Source: Anditalea andensis (GTDB lineage: Bacteria > Bacteroidota > Bacteroidia > Cytophagales > Cyclobacteriaceae). Taken from it: 64,000 bases of DNA. The notes under the pieces were generated by a model that was given only the letters and a program-made list of their open reading frames with translations, was not told where the DNA came from and did no database searches. A program made the translations under genes and the position numbers. The stretch lies in the NCBI RefSeq assembly GCF_000714815.1, contig NZ_JMIH01000013.1:1-64000 (forward strand), written 5' to 3'. This document shows positions 15,767 through 24,788 of this stretch, piece by piece (the first letter of the stretch is position 1; the number at the start of each line of letters is the position of its first letter).

Positions 15767-17131
15767 ATGGATAATAATTTACTTAGAAAATATAATGTAC
15801 CGGGACCGAGATACACCAGCTATCCGACTGTTCCGTACTGGGAAGATATAGCCCCTACCCAAGAACAGTGGATGGACCATGTAAGCAGTGCTTTTAAAAT
15901 CTCTGATGCCAAAGGAGAAGGGATAAGCCTCTACCTCCACCTCCCCTATTGTGAAAAGTTATGCACTTACTGTGGATGCAATAAACGGATAACCATAAAC
16001 CACCATGTGGAAGATCCCTATATCACCACCCTGCTGCAGGAATGGAGGCTATATCAGGAACTCTTCGGCAAAGCCCCCCTCATTCAGGAAATTCATCTAG
16101 GCGGGGGTACTCCTACTTTCTTCTCTCCATCGAATCTGAAAAGAATGATGGAAGGAATATTCTATGGCAGTAGACTTGCAGAAGATGCGGAACTTAGTTT
16201 CGAAGGGCATCCTAACAATACTTCCAGAGAGCACTTACAAACCCTATATGATCTGGGATTTAGACGGGTAAGCTTTGGCATCCAGGATTTCGATGAAGAA
16301 GTGCAGCGGGTGATCAACCGCATCCAGCCTTATAAGAATGTGGAGCAGGTCACACAATGGGCGAGAGAGATCGGCTATGAATCTGTAAATTATGACCTCA
16401 TCTATGGACTGCCTAAACAAACGATGAGCAGTGTCATAAATACAATCCAAAAATCCAACTTCCTTAAGCCAGACAGGATAGCTTTCTACAGCTATGCGCA
16501 TGTGCCTTGGAACAGTCCCGGACAACGTGCCTATACAGAAGCAGACCTGCCAAAAGATGAAGAAAAGCGGGCACTATATGAAGTGGGCAAACAGCTGTTT
16601 GAAGAAGCCGGATATGTAGAGATAGGCATGGATCATTTTGCGCTGAAATCCGACAAACTTTATACAGCGGCGCAAAATCTGGAACTTCATAGAAATTTTA
16701 TGGGCTATAGCACCAATGCGACCCGCCTTATGGTAGGATTGGGCTGTTCTTCTATCAATGATACATGGACAGCCTTCGGCCAAAACCTGAAAAAAGTAGA
16801 AGATTACCGGTCAGCAGTAGAGAAAGGCCAGTTCCCTATCTTCCGGGGACATCTTCTTACGGAAGAAGACCTAATCCTGCGTAAACATATTTTGGATCTG
16901 ATGTGCAGATTTAGAACAAATATATCTGCTGAAGCGCTACTCAAATTTAAGCTCTTAGAAGCAAAGGAAAGGTTAAAGGAACTTGCACAAGACCAACTGA
17001 TCCAACTGGATCAGGATTCTATTCAGGTCCATGAGGCCGGCAAGCCATTTATAAGAAACATCTGCATGGCGCTGGATGCGAGACTATGGAGAAACAAGCC
17101 CCAGACGCAGCTGTTTAGCAGTACGATATAG
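15767..17131 (+). CDS. hemN: Oxygen-independent coproporphyrinogen III oxidase
   Basis: This 454-residue radical-SAM enzyme converts coproporphyrinogen III to protoporphyrinogen IX without oxygen, for haem synthesis in the cytosol. The [4Fe-4S] motif is CEKLCTYCGC (about 62-71). It is followed by IHLGGGTPTF and, later, FGIQDFDEEVQRVINRIQP, all typical of HemN. ATG 15767 gives MDNNLLRKYNVPGPRYTSYPT, the classical start; the longer frame from 15455 overlaps the SafE-like gene and is not credible. Its place at the end of the cco locus makes sense, as cbb3 oxidase needs haem when oxygen is scarce. Confidence 0.96.
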   Translation: MDNNLLRKYNVPGPRYTSYPTVPYWEDIAPTQEQWMDHVSSAFKISDAKGEGISLYLHLPYCEKLCTYCGCNKRITINHHVEDPYITTLLQEWRLYQELFGKAPLIQEIHLGGGTPTFFSPSNLKRMMEGIFYGSRLAEDAELSFEGHPNNTSREHLQTLYDLGFRRVSFGIQDFDEEVQRVINRIQPYKNVEQVTQWAREIGYESVNYDLIYGLPKQTMSSVINTIQKSNFLKPDRIAFYSYAHVPWNSPGQRAYTEADLPKDEEKRALYEVGKQLFEEAGYVEIGMDHFALKSDKLYTAAQNLELHRNFMGYSTNATRLMVGLGCSSINDTWTAFGQNLKKVEDYRSAVEKGQFPIFRGHLLTEEDLILRKHILDLMCRFRTNISAEALLKFKLLEAKERLKELAQDQLIQLDQDSIQVHEAGKPFIRNICMALDARLWRNKPQTQLFSSTI

Positions 17132-17149
17132 CTATAAACTCAGGTATGG

Positions 17150-17178
17150 GCGGTGCAGGAAACTGAACCGCTTTTATT
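17150..17178 (+). terminator. Rho-independent terminator after hemN
   Basis: GCGGTGCAG (17150-17158), loop GAAA, CTGAACCGC (17163-17171), then TTTTATTT. The stem has a single mismatch, a stable GNRA loop and a U-rich tail. It lies 19 bp after the hemN stop and closes the cco locus. Confidence 0.85.
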
Positions 17179-17643
17179 TCACTTATTGACTGGTTTATAG
17201 TTGACAGGACTGCATTGAGCAAATTTTTCATCCTCCCGTATTGGAAAGCGGTATTCTTGTATAAAATCATTTAATAGATTTTTGAAAATTTCCTCTTGTT
17301 CTATAGAGATTTCATCTTGGTAAAAATTAAAAAGAAAATAATCCACCTCACCATTTTCTGCAAAATAGATCCGATTAAAGCACTTAGTGGGCTTTGACCA
17401 TTTGAATCCTTTTTCCTGCAGATGCTTCCCTAATTCCTGTAACATACTTTGATAGGCAGATATGTATTCATTAACATTTTTAAAAACAGCCAAAGAAGTG
17501 TCAGAGTGAATTCCGCTTTTATATTCCTTGTCCAATTTTTCTATATTAATTCCTTTAGCCAAAGCCTCATCAAATGTCATGGCTGCCTGACCATAACATA
17601 GACCAGTAAGAGTAAGGAAAATGCAGAGTAGGTAAATTTTCAT
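17179..17643 (-). CDS. Hypothetical exported protein
   Basis: This 154-residue protein has a signal peptide (MKIYLLCIFLTLTGLCYGQA, cleavage after about 19). The mature part is mostly helical and charged (AKGINIEKLDKEYKSGIHSD), with a pair of cysteines (KCFNRIYF and FAQCSPVNY). I do not recognise a family. It converges on hemN and stands apart from the downstream DUF4249/TonB pair. Confidence 0.65.
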   Translation of the reverse strand: MKIYLLCIFLTLTGLCYGQAAMTFDEALAKGINIEKLDKEYKSGIHSDTSLAVFKNVNEYISAYQSMLQELGKHLQEKGFKWSKPTKCFNRIYFAENGEVDYFLFNFYQDEISIEQEEIFKNLLNDFIQEYRFPIREDEKFAQCSPVNYKPVNK

Positions 17644-17913
17644 CTATTTGTAATAATTTATATTGATTAAATGGAATCTTGTATTTGGATAATCACACCT
17701 CAGTTTGAATTTATTAATTTCTTATAATTTTGATTTGTTTCTTCAAAAGACAAAACTGGTTTTAGTAAATTGGGTTAGAAACTTGCTTTTTATTCATTTG
17801 CGCCCGATAAATACAGAAGTGCTTCTATCTATATTTTTAATTAATAACCACTCTATACAAAATCAAATGTCTTATTGATACTGTTAGATTTCAACCCATA
17901 TATAATTGAGGTC

Positions 17914-18825
17914 CTATTCGATACTATTATTGAACGGTAACGTGTATGAGGAAGTAACAGCTGCTTTAATGATGCCAAATCCACCTTGTATATTATTGAT
18001 CACCTGGACGGGTTGGGCTATAGGATCTCCGCGGTTAGTCTCCTGCAAATTCAATGAATTTTCATAATTAAAATAATCTGAGGTCACTACTTTCAGGAAA
18101 ACGGTAATTTCTAAATCTATATCAGCATACAACACTCCCCCAAATTCCATCTTTGCTTCTCTCCCATCAAACAGTCCATCATCAAAAAGTAACCCCGTTC
18201 TATACCTAAAATCATTTTCGTAAATTGAATTTCTTGGTTCTAGATTGACAAGTTGATTTATGATGAACCGCTCAGGATCTATGCCATCTATGGTCTCCAA
18301 AGTCCCCCTTTGTAAGACGGTAATTTCATAAAAATCTGACCCCTGACTATCATCAAAAATTACGGAGAAATCCACATAACCATATCGGTTATTTCTAGGT
18401 GCAGACCGAAGGTCCACAGACTTTATCTCTACAGGTGTAGGTACAGTAGTTTTTCCCCTAGCAGTCTGCATACCTTCCCCTGATACAATTATTTCATAGG
18501 TCCTGCCCACCTCTATTTCCACTTCGGTAGTAGTATAAGCCAGCATTTTAGTTCCATTGTTCAGTACTTCCTCACTATAAAGGGGGTAGGATATTTGTCC
18601 GTCCACCATTATTTCAACAGATGCATCGCTGACCCTTTCGAAATGATTGTCCTGCAAAACACTCCTACTTTTGGAAACAAATACACGTATCGGCTTACCC
18701 ACTTCCAGACTGGTATTAATGACAAACTTAGGCTCATGAGGAGGCAGTTCCATAACTAGAAAAGTCTCACAGGCACTAATTCCTATAAGGAATAATAACA
18801 TTAGAATGGATGTACTTTTCTGCAT
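17914..18825 (-). CDS. DUF4249 family outer-membrane-associated lipoprotein
   Basis: This 303-residue lipoprotein has a signal peptide ending in the lipobox LIGISAC (cysteine about 19). The mature domain resembles DUF4249: an N-terminal stretch PKFVINTSLEVGKPIRVFVSKSRS, the later RTYEIIVSGEGMQTARGKTTVP, and the end region with the F.YENSLNLQETNRGDP pattern. I chose ATG 18825 because the frame extended to 18921 runs into the preceding gene and lacks a signal peptide. It starts 4 bp after the TonB receptor, so the two are translated together and probably form one uptake unit. The ligand is unknown. Confidence 0.85.
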   Translation of the reverse strand: MQKSTSILMLLFLIGISACETFLVMELPPHEPKFVINTSLEVGKPIRVFVSKSRSVLQDNHFERVSDASVEIMVDGQISYPLYSEEVLNNGTKMLAYTTTEVEIEVGRTYEIIVSGEGMQTARGKTTVPTPVEIKSVDLRSAPRNNRYGYVDFSVIFDDSQGSDFYEITVLQRGTLETIDGIDPERFIINQLVNLEPRNSIYENDFRYRTGLLFDDGLFDGREAKMEFGGVLYADIDLEITVFLKVVTSDYFNYENSLNLQETNRGDPIAQPVQVINNIQGGFGIIKAAVTSSYTLPFNNSIE

Positions 18826-18829
18826 GATT

Positions 18830-21178
18830 TTAAAATTTGAATCCATAAGAAAAAGAAGGCAAAACCGGAAATAGGGTATACTGAACCAGCGATTTTTGAC
18901 CAGTGTCCTGGTTACGGGCAAAGTCTAAATAGAATGGGTTCATTCTGTTATAAGCATTGTACACTGAAATGTTCCAGGTTCTTTCTCCCCACCTTTTTTG
19001 CTTGATAAAGCTGACGCCGAGGTCCAGTCGGTGGTAAGCCCTCATCCTGAAATTATTTCTTGACTCATAGTAGTCCACCTGCTGCCCTTCATACCCAAAA
19101 TCCAGTGCAGTTTCGCCCTGATATATTTCCGTAGGTATAGAAATGGCGTTGCCAGACCCATATACCCAGGTGCCTGATAGATGGATCTTATCAGAAAGAT
19201 GATGGGATAAAGTAAAACTAACGTCATGGGTCCGGTCATATCTGAAGGGAAACCATTCGTTAAAATTAATATTTTCAAATTGTCTTTCTGTTCTGGAAAG
19301 TGTGTAGCCAAGCCAACCTGTGGTTTTCCCTATTTTTTTCTGAACAAACATTTCCAAACCATAACTCCTGCCTCGGCCTACTTCCACTTTATCTTCCCAG
19401 TTTTCGACCATATTCAGGTAGGAGGCACCGTCTTTATATTCTATTAGCCCATCCATGGCTTTATAATAGCCTTCCACACTCCATTCAAAACCTCCCTTGA
19501 GAGATTTGTAATACCCCAAACTAGCCTGCCAAGACTGCTGAGGTCCAATCCTTCCAGTAGAAGGCACCCAAAGATCTGTAGGCAGTCCCAGCCCGGCATT
19601 GGTGAGTAAGTGGATAAATTGAGCCATAGTGGCAAAAGAGCCCTTTACTGAGCTGGTTTCGTCGATCAAATACCTACCTGCAACTCTCGGTTGTAAGCTC
19701 TTATAATGCTCGCCATCCACCAGAAAACCTGAATAATGCAAGCCCAGGTTCAGCTTCAGCTTATCCCCCACCTGAATATCATCTTCCGCATATGCAGAAT
19801 ACTCCTGGCTATAGCTTTCCTCACCACCAAACATATCAAAAATATCCGATCTTTCAGTGGCCGTAAGTACACCTGGCGTAAAACGGTGATTGATATGGTT
19901 GGCCCCAAATCTAATATAATGTGCACTGCTGGGAATGTAATCAAAGTCTGCCTTTAAAGCATAATCCCTGATGCCTGAGCGGTAATCTGCTTTAAAAAAG
20001 TCATCCACGCGGTCACCATTATAGATAGATGTAGATTCATCCTCACTAAATAACCTGAAATGATAATTGGTATAGGTTGCTGCAAAATTCGCAAATAGTT
20101 TATTGTTAAATATATGATTCCAGCGTGCTCCAGTTATAACATTGCCCCATCCCAGCCCAAATTCTTCCCTGCTTTTGGTTTCAATTCCATTAAAGTTCCC
20201 CGTATACTGGGAACGGGAATAGGCTTTATCATCTCCTCCATAAAAGCTAAGGTACAACCTGTTATTGTCATCAAAAATATGGTTAACTTTAGCATTGAGA
20301 TCATAGAAATAATACCCTACATCATCCTGACCATCAGATTGGTTTTTTATAAATGGCCTCGCCAGTAGATCCAAATAAGTCCTTCTACCAGAAAGCAAAA
20401 ATGAAGTTTTATCTTTAACGATAGGCCCTTCCAATGTAAGTTTGGAGGCAATGAGTCCTATAGAACCTTCACCGTGGAATTCTTTCATATTACCCTCTTT
20501 CATGGTAATATCTATAACCGATGAAAGTCTGCCCCCATATCGTGCTGGAAAACCACCCTTAATCAATTCCACATTATTTAAGGCATCAGCATTAAACACA
20601 GAGAAAAAGCCAAATAAGTGTGTAGCATTATATACAGGTACGCCATCTAAAAGTATGAGATTCTGATCCGGACCTCCGCCCCTTACATAAAGACCACTCG
20701 CCCCTTCGGTACCTGACTGCACTCCTGGAAGAAGCTGTAATACTTTCAACACATCCACCTCGCCCATCAGGGCTGGCATGTCTTTGATCTGTCTTAAAGG
20801 CACATTGATACTGCCCATTTGTGTATTTTCCTGCAGTAATTCCTGCCGGTCCCCTTCTACGACCACTTCTTTCAACAGATGAGATGGAATGAGTTGTACC
20901 ACTATTGTGGTATCCTTTTCCAGATAAGTTTTGAAAACGAAAGGTTCATAGCCTACATACGAAAATACCATTTCCACTTCTCCTTGCGGCCTAGTATAAC
21001 TATAAAAACCGTAGTTATTAGTTATGGAAACTTTTTGCTGAATTCTGTCAAAAATATTGACTCCAATAAGGGTTTCTCCGTTTTCTCTATCTTTTACGGT
21101 GCCACTTAATGTCACCTTCTGAGCATATGAAACAGTAAAAGCCAATACAAAAATTAAAGTAAAAATGATTCTTATCAT
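18830..21178 (-). CDS. TonB-dependent outer membrane receptor with carboxypeptidase-like regulatory domain
   Basis: This 782-residue outer membrane receptor starts with a signal peptide (MIRIIFTLIFVLAFTVSYAQ). Next come a carboxypeptidase-regulatory-like domain (VTLSGTVKDRENGETLIGVNI, about 20-105), a plug domain (PALMGEVDVLKVLQLLPGVQ, then GLYVRGGGPDQNLILLDG) and a long beta barrel ending in aromatic F-x-F residues (YGFKF). Energy from TonB drives uptake of an unknown substrate. ATG 21178 gives a proper signal peptide; the frame up to 21235 adds a second hydrophobic stretch. The DUF4249 partner follows 4 bp later. Confidence 0.9.
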   Translation of the reverse strand: MIRIIFTLIFVLAFTVSYAQKVTLSGTVKDRENGETLIGVNIFDRIQQKVSITNNYGFYSYTRPQGEVEMVFSYVGYEPFVFKTYLEKDTTIVVQLIPSHLLKEVVVEGDRQELLQENTQMGSINVPLRQIKDMPALMGEVDVLKVLQLLPGVQSGTEGASGLYVRGGGPDQNLILLDGVPVYNATHLFGFFSVFNADALNNVELIKGGFPARYGGRLSSVIDITMKEGNMKEFHGEGSIGLIASKLTLEGPIVKDKTSFLLSGRRTYLDLLARPFIKNQSDGQDDVGYYFYDLNAKVNHIFDDNNRLYLSFYGGDDKAYSRSQYTGNFNGIETKSREEFGLGWGNVITGARWNHIFNNKLFANFAATYTNYHFRLFSEDESTSIYNGDRVDDFFKADYRSGIRDYALKADFDYIPSSAHYIRFGANHINHRFTPGVLTATERSDIFDMFGGEESYSQEYSAYAEDDIQVGDKLKLNLGLHYSGFLVDGEHYKSLQPRVAGRYLIDETSSVKGSFATMAQFIHLLTNAGLGLPTDLWVPSTGRIGPQQSWQASLGYYKSLKGGFEWSVEGYYKAMDGLIEYKDGASYLNMVENWEDKVEVGRGRSYGLEMFVQKKIGKTTGWLGYTLSRTERQFENINFNEWFPFRYDRTHDVSFTLSHHLSDKIHLSGTWVYGSGNAISIPTEIYQGETALDFGYEGQQVDYYESRNNFRMRAYHRLDLGVSFIKQKRWGERTWNISVYNAYNRMNPFYLDFARNQDTGQKSLVQYTLFPVLPSFSYGFKF

Positions 21179-21235
21179 ATAGATATGTAGATAAATAAAA
21201 AGCAAAGAAATAACACTCAAACATAACCTAACCAT

Positions 21236-21563
21236 TTGGTTTTACAAAAAAATGTTTTAAAAAATAAGCCTATTACCAAGTTAAAATTTATTAATAGAGC
21301 CTAATATGAAGATCTAACGCGATTTAATGCCTCTGAATAATCCTATATTTTGCACAGTTCATAAATCACTACTTTTTCACTCCTGATTAAATTTATTATC
21401 TTTAACATATATTTTTACGGTAATAAGTAGAGCATATTGGAAAATCTCAGAACTCATTTAATTTACTCGTTATCTATCAGATCTATATTAAACAACATAC
21501 TCATATGATCCAGGTAATCACTAATACATTACATAATTATAAAAACCATTAAAATATTCTTTT
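21236..21563. other. Divergent intergenic region
   Basis: These 328 AT-rich bases separate the TonB receptor from the DUF2200 gene. They should contain promoters for both directions. I see no palindrome matching the FNR-like sites and no hidden gene. Confidence 0.4.
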
Positions 21564-21935
21564 ATGACAATAACCCCCGAACACGATATTAGAATGGCAA
21601 ATATGACATTTGCTTCAGTATATCCTCATTATGTCTCCAAAATTGAACGAAAAGGAAGAACAAAAGATGAATTACATCAAATTATCACTTGGCTGACAGG
21701 GTATGATGAGAAAAAAGTGCAAGATCAGGTTGCAAAATGCGTAACCTTTCAACAATTTTTTGAAGAAGCTCAATTAAACGAGCATGCTCACCTTATCACA
21801 GGTTCAATTTGCGGATATAAAATACAAGAAATACAAAATCCCATTACTAAAAAAGTAAGATATTTGGACAAGATTGTAGATGAACTGGCCAAAGGACGAC
21901 AGCTGGATAAGATAATGAGAAATGGAAACACTTAA
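21564..21935 (+). CDS. DUF2200 family protein
   Basis: This 123-residue soluble protein matches the DUF2200 pattern: HDIRMANMTFASVYPHYVSK, then KGRTKDELHQIITWLTGY, FQQFFEEAQLNEHAHLITG and a final helix with VDELAKGRQLDKI. The function of this family is not known to me; it is widespread in bacteria and mostly helical. It precedes the lactate permease gene by 27 bp and reads the same way, so they may be co-transcribed, though no functional link is evident. Confidence 0.85.
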   Translation: MTITPEHDIRMANMTFASVYPHYVSKIERKGRTKDELHQIITWLTGYDEKKVQDQVAKCVTFQQFFEEAQLNEHAHLITGSICGYKIQEIQNPITKKVRYLDKIVDELAKGRQLDKIMRNGNT

Positions 21936-21962
21936 TTGTACCGAAAAAACTGAATTCATCAT

Positions 21963-23444
21963 ATGGCTTTACTCCACTTCCTCATACCCTTTGGAATATT
22001 GATCATTTTTACGGTTGGGCTCAGAAAACCTCTATGGTTGGCCGCAATGGTCAGTTACCTGGTCAGTTTTGGCTTATTCATGTATCAGGGAGATCCGGCA
22101 TCCGAACTTTTTAAAGGTATAGCCATGGGCTTATTTGTGGCACTGGAAATCAGCTTTATCATCATAGGAGCTATCTTTTTTCTCAATTTCCTAAAAGAAA
22201 ACGGCATTATTGATCAGATCAACACTGAACTTAAGACTGTTACCACTAATAAAATCCTTCAGGTATTTCTCCTTGCGTGGCTCTTTGGGAGTTTCATTGA
22301 AGGTAGTGCCGGATTTGGTACACCGGCACTCATAGTAGCCCCACTATTAGCTGCACTCGGATTTCCACTTTTGTTGGCGGTTGCCATACCACTTCTGGCC
22401 AATACCACCGGAGTGGCTTTTGGAGCAGTCGGTACGGCTATTAAAATAGGATTTGCCGGTATAGACATACCTCATATAGCCACTACTGCATCATTATTAA
22501 ATCTGTGTACCGGATTTGTGGTCCCACTTCTATTAGTGTTCATCCTTCAGAAACACCTTCTTAAGGGAGAAGCAAAGAATGTTTCTAGATATATCCCATT
22601 TGCCCTTTGGACAGGTGTATCATTTACTTTCCCTTCCTGGGTGATCTCCTATATGGGGCCTGAATTCCCCTCACTTATAGGGGGAATGATAGGTTTATTT
22701 ATAGTCGTCATATCCATTAAGTATAAATTTCTCCTTCCAAAAGACAAGGGGGAAAGTTTAAACATCAATCTAAAAGGCTTACTCTATTCATTTACGCCTT
22801 ATATTGGACTCAGTATGCTGCTGATCATAGGACGTATGGTGTTTCAGATGCTACATATTAACATTCCTCTTTGGGATGGATTGAGTAAAAAACTTTACAT
22901 TTTCCAACCTGGGATGGCTTTTTTTATGATGCCGCTGGCCCTTTTGATCTTCTTTAGTAAGCAATTCAGTTGGAAAAGTATTGCCCCTTCTATACATACA
23001 GCTATGAAAGCAGCTCCTAGACCTGCTTTTGCTATTCTTTTCTTGGCAGGCATAGCCCAAAATCTGGTTCTTAGCCATCAGTCCTTTCTTTCCCCTTTTC
23101 TGCCCCATATACCACTTGAACTGGCCGTTTTTCTAACCCCATTCTTTGGAGCATTGGGCAGCTTCGCAGCAGGTAGTGCCACAGTATCCAATCTGATCTT
23201 CGGGCAGGAATTAAATTATGTTTCCAGCCTGATAGGGATAGATAATAACTTAATGTTAAGCCTCCAGTTGTTAGGAGCTTCGATAGGGAATTCGGTAGCA
23301 TTACAAAACATCGCCGTGGTACAGGCAGCTATACTGATGCACGGAAAGGAAAAAGATTTGTTGAAAATATTGTTTAGGCCTGTGATGGTCTACCTGATAC
23401 TGGTGGGGATGGCGGGGGTAATGTTTTATTATATGATGATCTGA
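21963..23444 (+). CDS. lctP: L-lactate permease family transporter
   Basis: This 493-residue transporter of the LctP family has about 12-14 transmembrane helices. The family motif SFIEGSAGFGTPALIVAPLL is at about 107-126, and a second one, FGALGSFAAGSATVSNLIFG, is at about 395-414. Family members import lactate or glycolate with protons. No lactate dehydrogenase gene (lldEFG or lldD) is nearby, so the substrate is inferred from family only. It is slightly shorter than E. coli LldP (551 residues). Confidence 0.88.
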   Translation: MALLHFLIPFGILIIFTVGLRKPLWLAAMVSYLVSFGLFMYQGDPASELFKGIAMGLFVALEISFIIIGAIFFLNFLKENGIIDQINTELKTVTTNKILQVFLLAWLFGSFIEGSAGFGTPALIVAPLLAALGFPLLLAVAIPLLANTTGVAFGAVGTAIKIGFAGIDIPHIATTASLLNLCTGFVVPLLLVFILQKHLLKGEAKNVSRYIPFALWTGVSFTFPSWVISYMGPEFPSLIGGMIGLFIVVISIKYKFLLPKDKGESLNINLKGLLYSFTPYIGLSMLLIIGRMVFQMLHINIPLWDGLSKKLYIFQPGMAFFMMPLALLIFFSKQFSWKSIAPSIHTAMKAAPRPAFAILFLAGIAQNLVLSHQSFLSPFLPHIPLELAVFLTPFFGALGSFAAGSATVSNLIFGQELNYVSSLIGIDNNLMLSLQLLGASIGNSVALQNIAVVQAAILMHGKEKDLLKILFRPVMVYLILVGMAGVMFYYMMI

Positions 23445-23543
23445 CTTTAGTTGAATATTCAAATAGCTATGACAAATGATACTGATTTATATAGCTGGAG
23501 TAAGCTATAATAGCATGCTGAAATAATAGTAACTATAAGCATC

Positions 23544-23575
<32 letters not shown>

Positions 23576-23727
23576 AAGTTACCATTTGAAAATTCACAAA
23601 AGTTAATTGCATATACCGTTTTATTTTTAAATATGTTAGACATATACATCGAGATAGCTGAGTCAAAATCCCTGATCCATTCTACAAATTCCTACATCTT
23701 TAAAAGCCTATCTACGTTTTATGTTTT

Positions 23728-24060
23728 ATGAACCAATACAAATTTCTTTTACACATTATACTAATGACCTTTGTTTCCTGCGAGCCAGCGGATCATTCCG
23801 TATATAAGTCCGGTATCATATATATCGAAGCGGCTACAAGAGGCAGCTACCAATATTTAATTCTGATAGACGAACAACGTTACTGGCCTGAAAATCTTCC
23901 CCAGTTCTATCAGGATCCTAATATTCAAAACAGACCTATATTCGTCCGCTATGAACTTACCGGGGACACTTATGATGTATATGTACCCGCGCCGAATGAT
24001 ATTCCGGTATTTGGATATACGGTTCAAAAGATACGCCTGGTGTCCATTAAAGATCAATGA
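23728..24060 (+). CDS. Hypothetical lipoprotein
   Basis: This 110-residue protein has a short signal peptide with lipobox MTFVSC (cysteine about 18). The mature domain of about 90 residues is beta-rich and full of tyrosine and proline (RYELTGDTYDVYVPAPNDIP). I do not recognise a family. It stands alone between lctP and the FAA hydrolase and is probably a membrane-anchored periplasmic or surface protein. Confidence 0.6.
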   Translation: MNQYKFLLHIILMTFVSCEPADHSVYKSGIIYIEAATRGSYQYLILIDEQRYWPENLPQFYQDPNIQNRPIFVRYELTGDTYDVYVPAPNDIPVFGYTVQKIRLVSIKDQ

Positions 24061-24176
24061 CCTGGATCTACTCGAATGCTAAACCCCACCTGACGAAAAT
24101 TCCCACACTACTTTTAAAAGCAAACTAAATTAAGTTTATTTGTAAAGCTATCCACTTATTCTCAAATCCCTTTTTC

Positions 24177-24788
24177 ATGAAAATTATTGCTATAGGTAGA
24201 AATTATACCGAGCACATCGAAGAGCTCAAAAATGAAAAATCAGCTGTACCTGTGGTCTTCCTAAAACCAGACACTGCCCTCCTGAAAAACAACATGCCTT
24301 TTTATCACCCCCCCTTTTCAGAAAACATCCACCATGAAGTAGAGCTAGTGCTCAAAATCTCAAAAGAAGGAAAATATATCAAAAAAGAATTTGCCCACCG
24401 GTACTTTGAAGAAATAGGGATAGGTATAGACTTTACCGCCAGAGACCTGCAGCAGCAGTGTAAAGAAAAGGGCCTGCCCTGGGAAATAGCCAAGGCTTTT
24501 AATGGTTCCGCTCCCATAGGTTCATTCCTGCCTGTATCCGAGTTTAAAGATTTTAAGGACATTAATTTTCACCTCGATGTAAACGGCCAGCTCCGCCAGA
24601 AGGGCAACACCTCGATGATGCTATTTGATTTTGGGGTGATTATAGAATACGTATCCCAGTTTTTTACGTTAAAGAAGGGAGATCTGGTTTTTACCGGAAC
24701 ACCCGCAGGCGTGGATAAGATAAATATCGGAGATAAGCTCGAAGCTTATATTGAAAATAAAAAATTACTGGACTTTGAAATTAAATAG
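24177..24788 (+). CDS. Fumarylacetoacetate hydrolase (FAH) family protein
   Basis: This 203-residue cytosolic enzyme is of the FAH/FAHD fold that hydrolyses or decarboxylates acylpyruvates. It shows IGRNYTEHIEEL at the start, metal-binding acids in HHEVELVLKI, GIDFTARDLQ in the middle and GDLVFTGTPAGVD near the C terminus. The length is typical of the short single-domain members such as FAHD1. Oxaloacetate decarboxylase activity would be one candidate. Its 3' end overlaps the longest reading of the M23 peptidase gene by 38 bp, suggesting translational coupling. Confidence 0.9.
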   Translation: MKIIAIGRNYTEHIEELKNEKSAVPVVFLKPDTALLKNNMPFYHPPFSENIHHEVELVLKISKEGKYIKKEFAHRYFEEIGIGIDFTARDLQQQCKEKGLPWEIAKAFNGSAPIGSFLPVSEFKDFKDINFHLDVNGQLRQKGNTSMMLFDFGVIIEYVSQFFTLKKGDLVFTGTPAGVDKINIGDKLEAYIENKKLLDFEIK

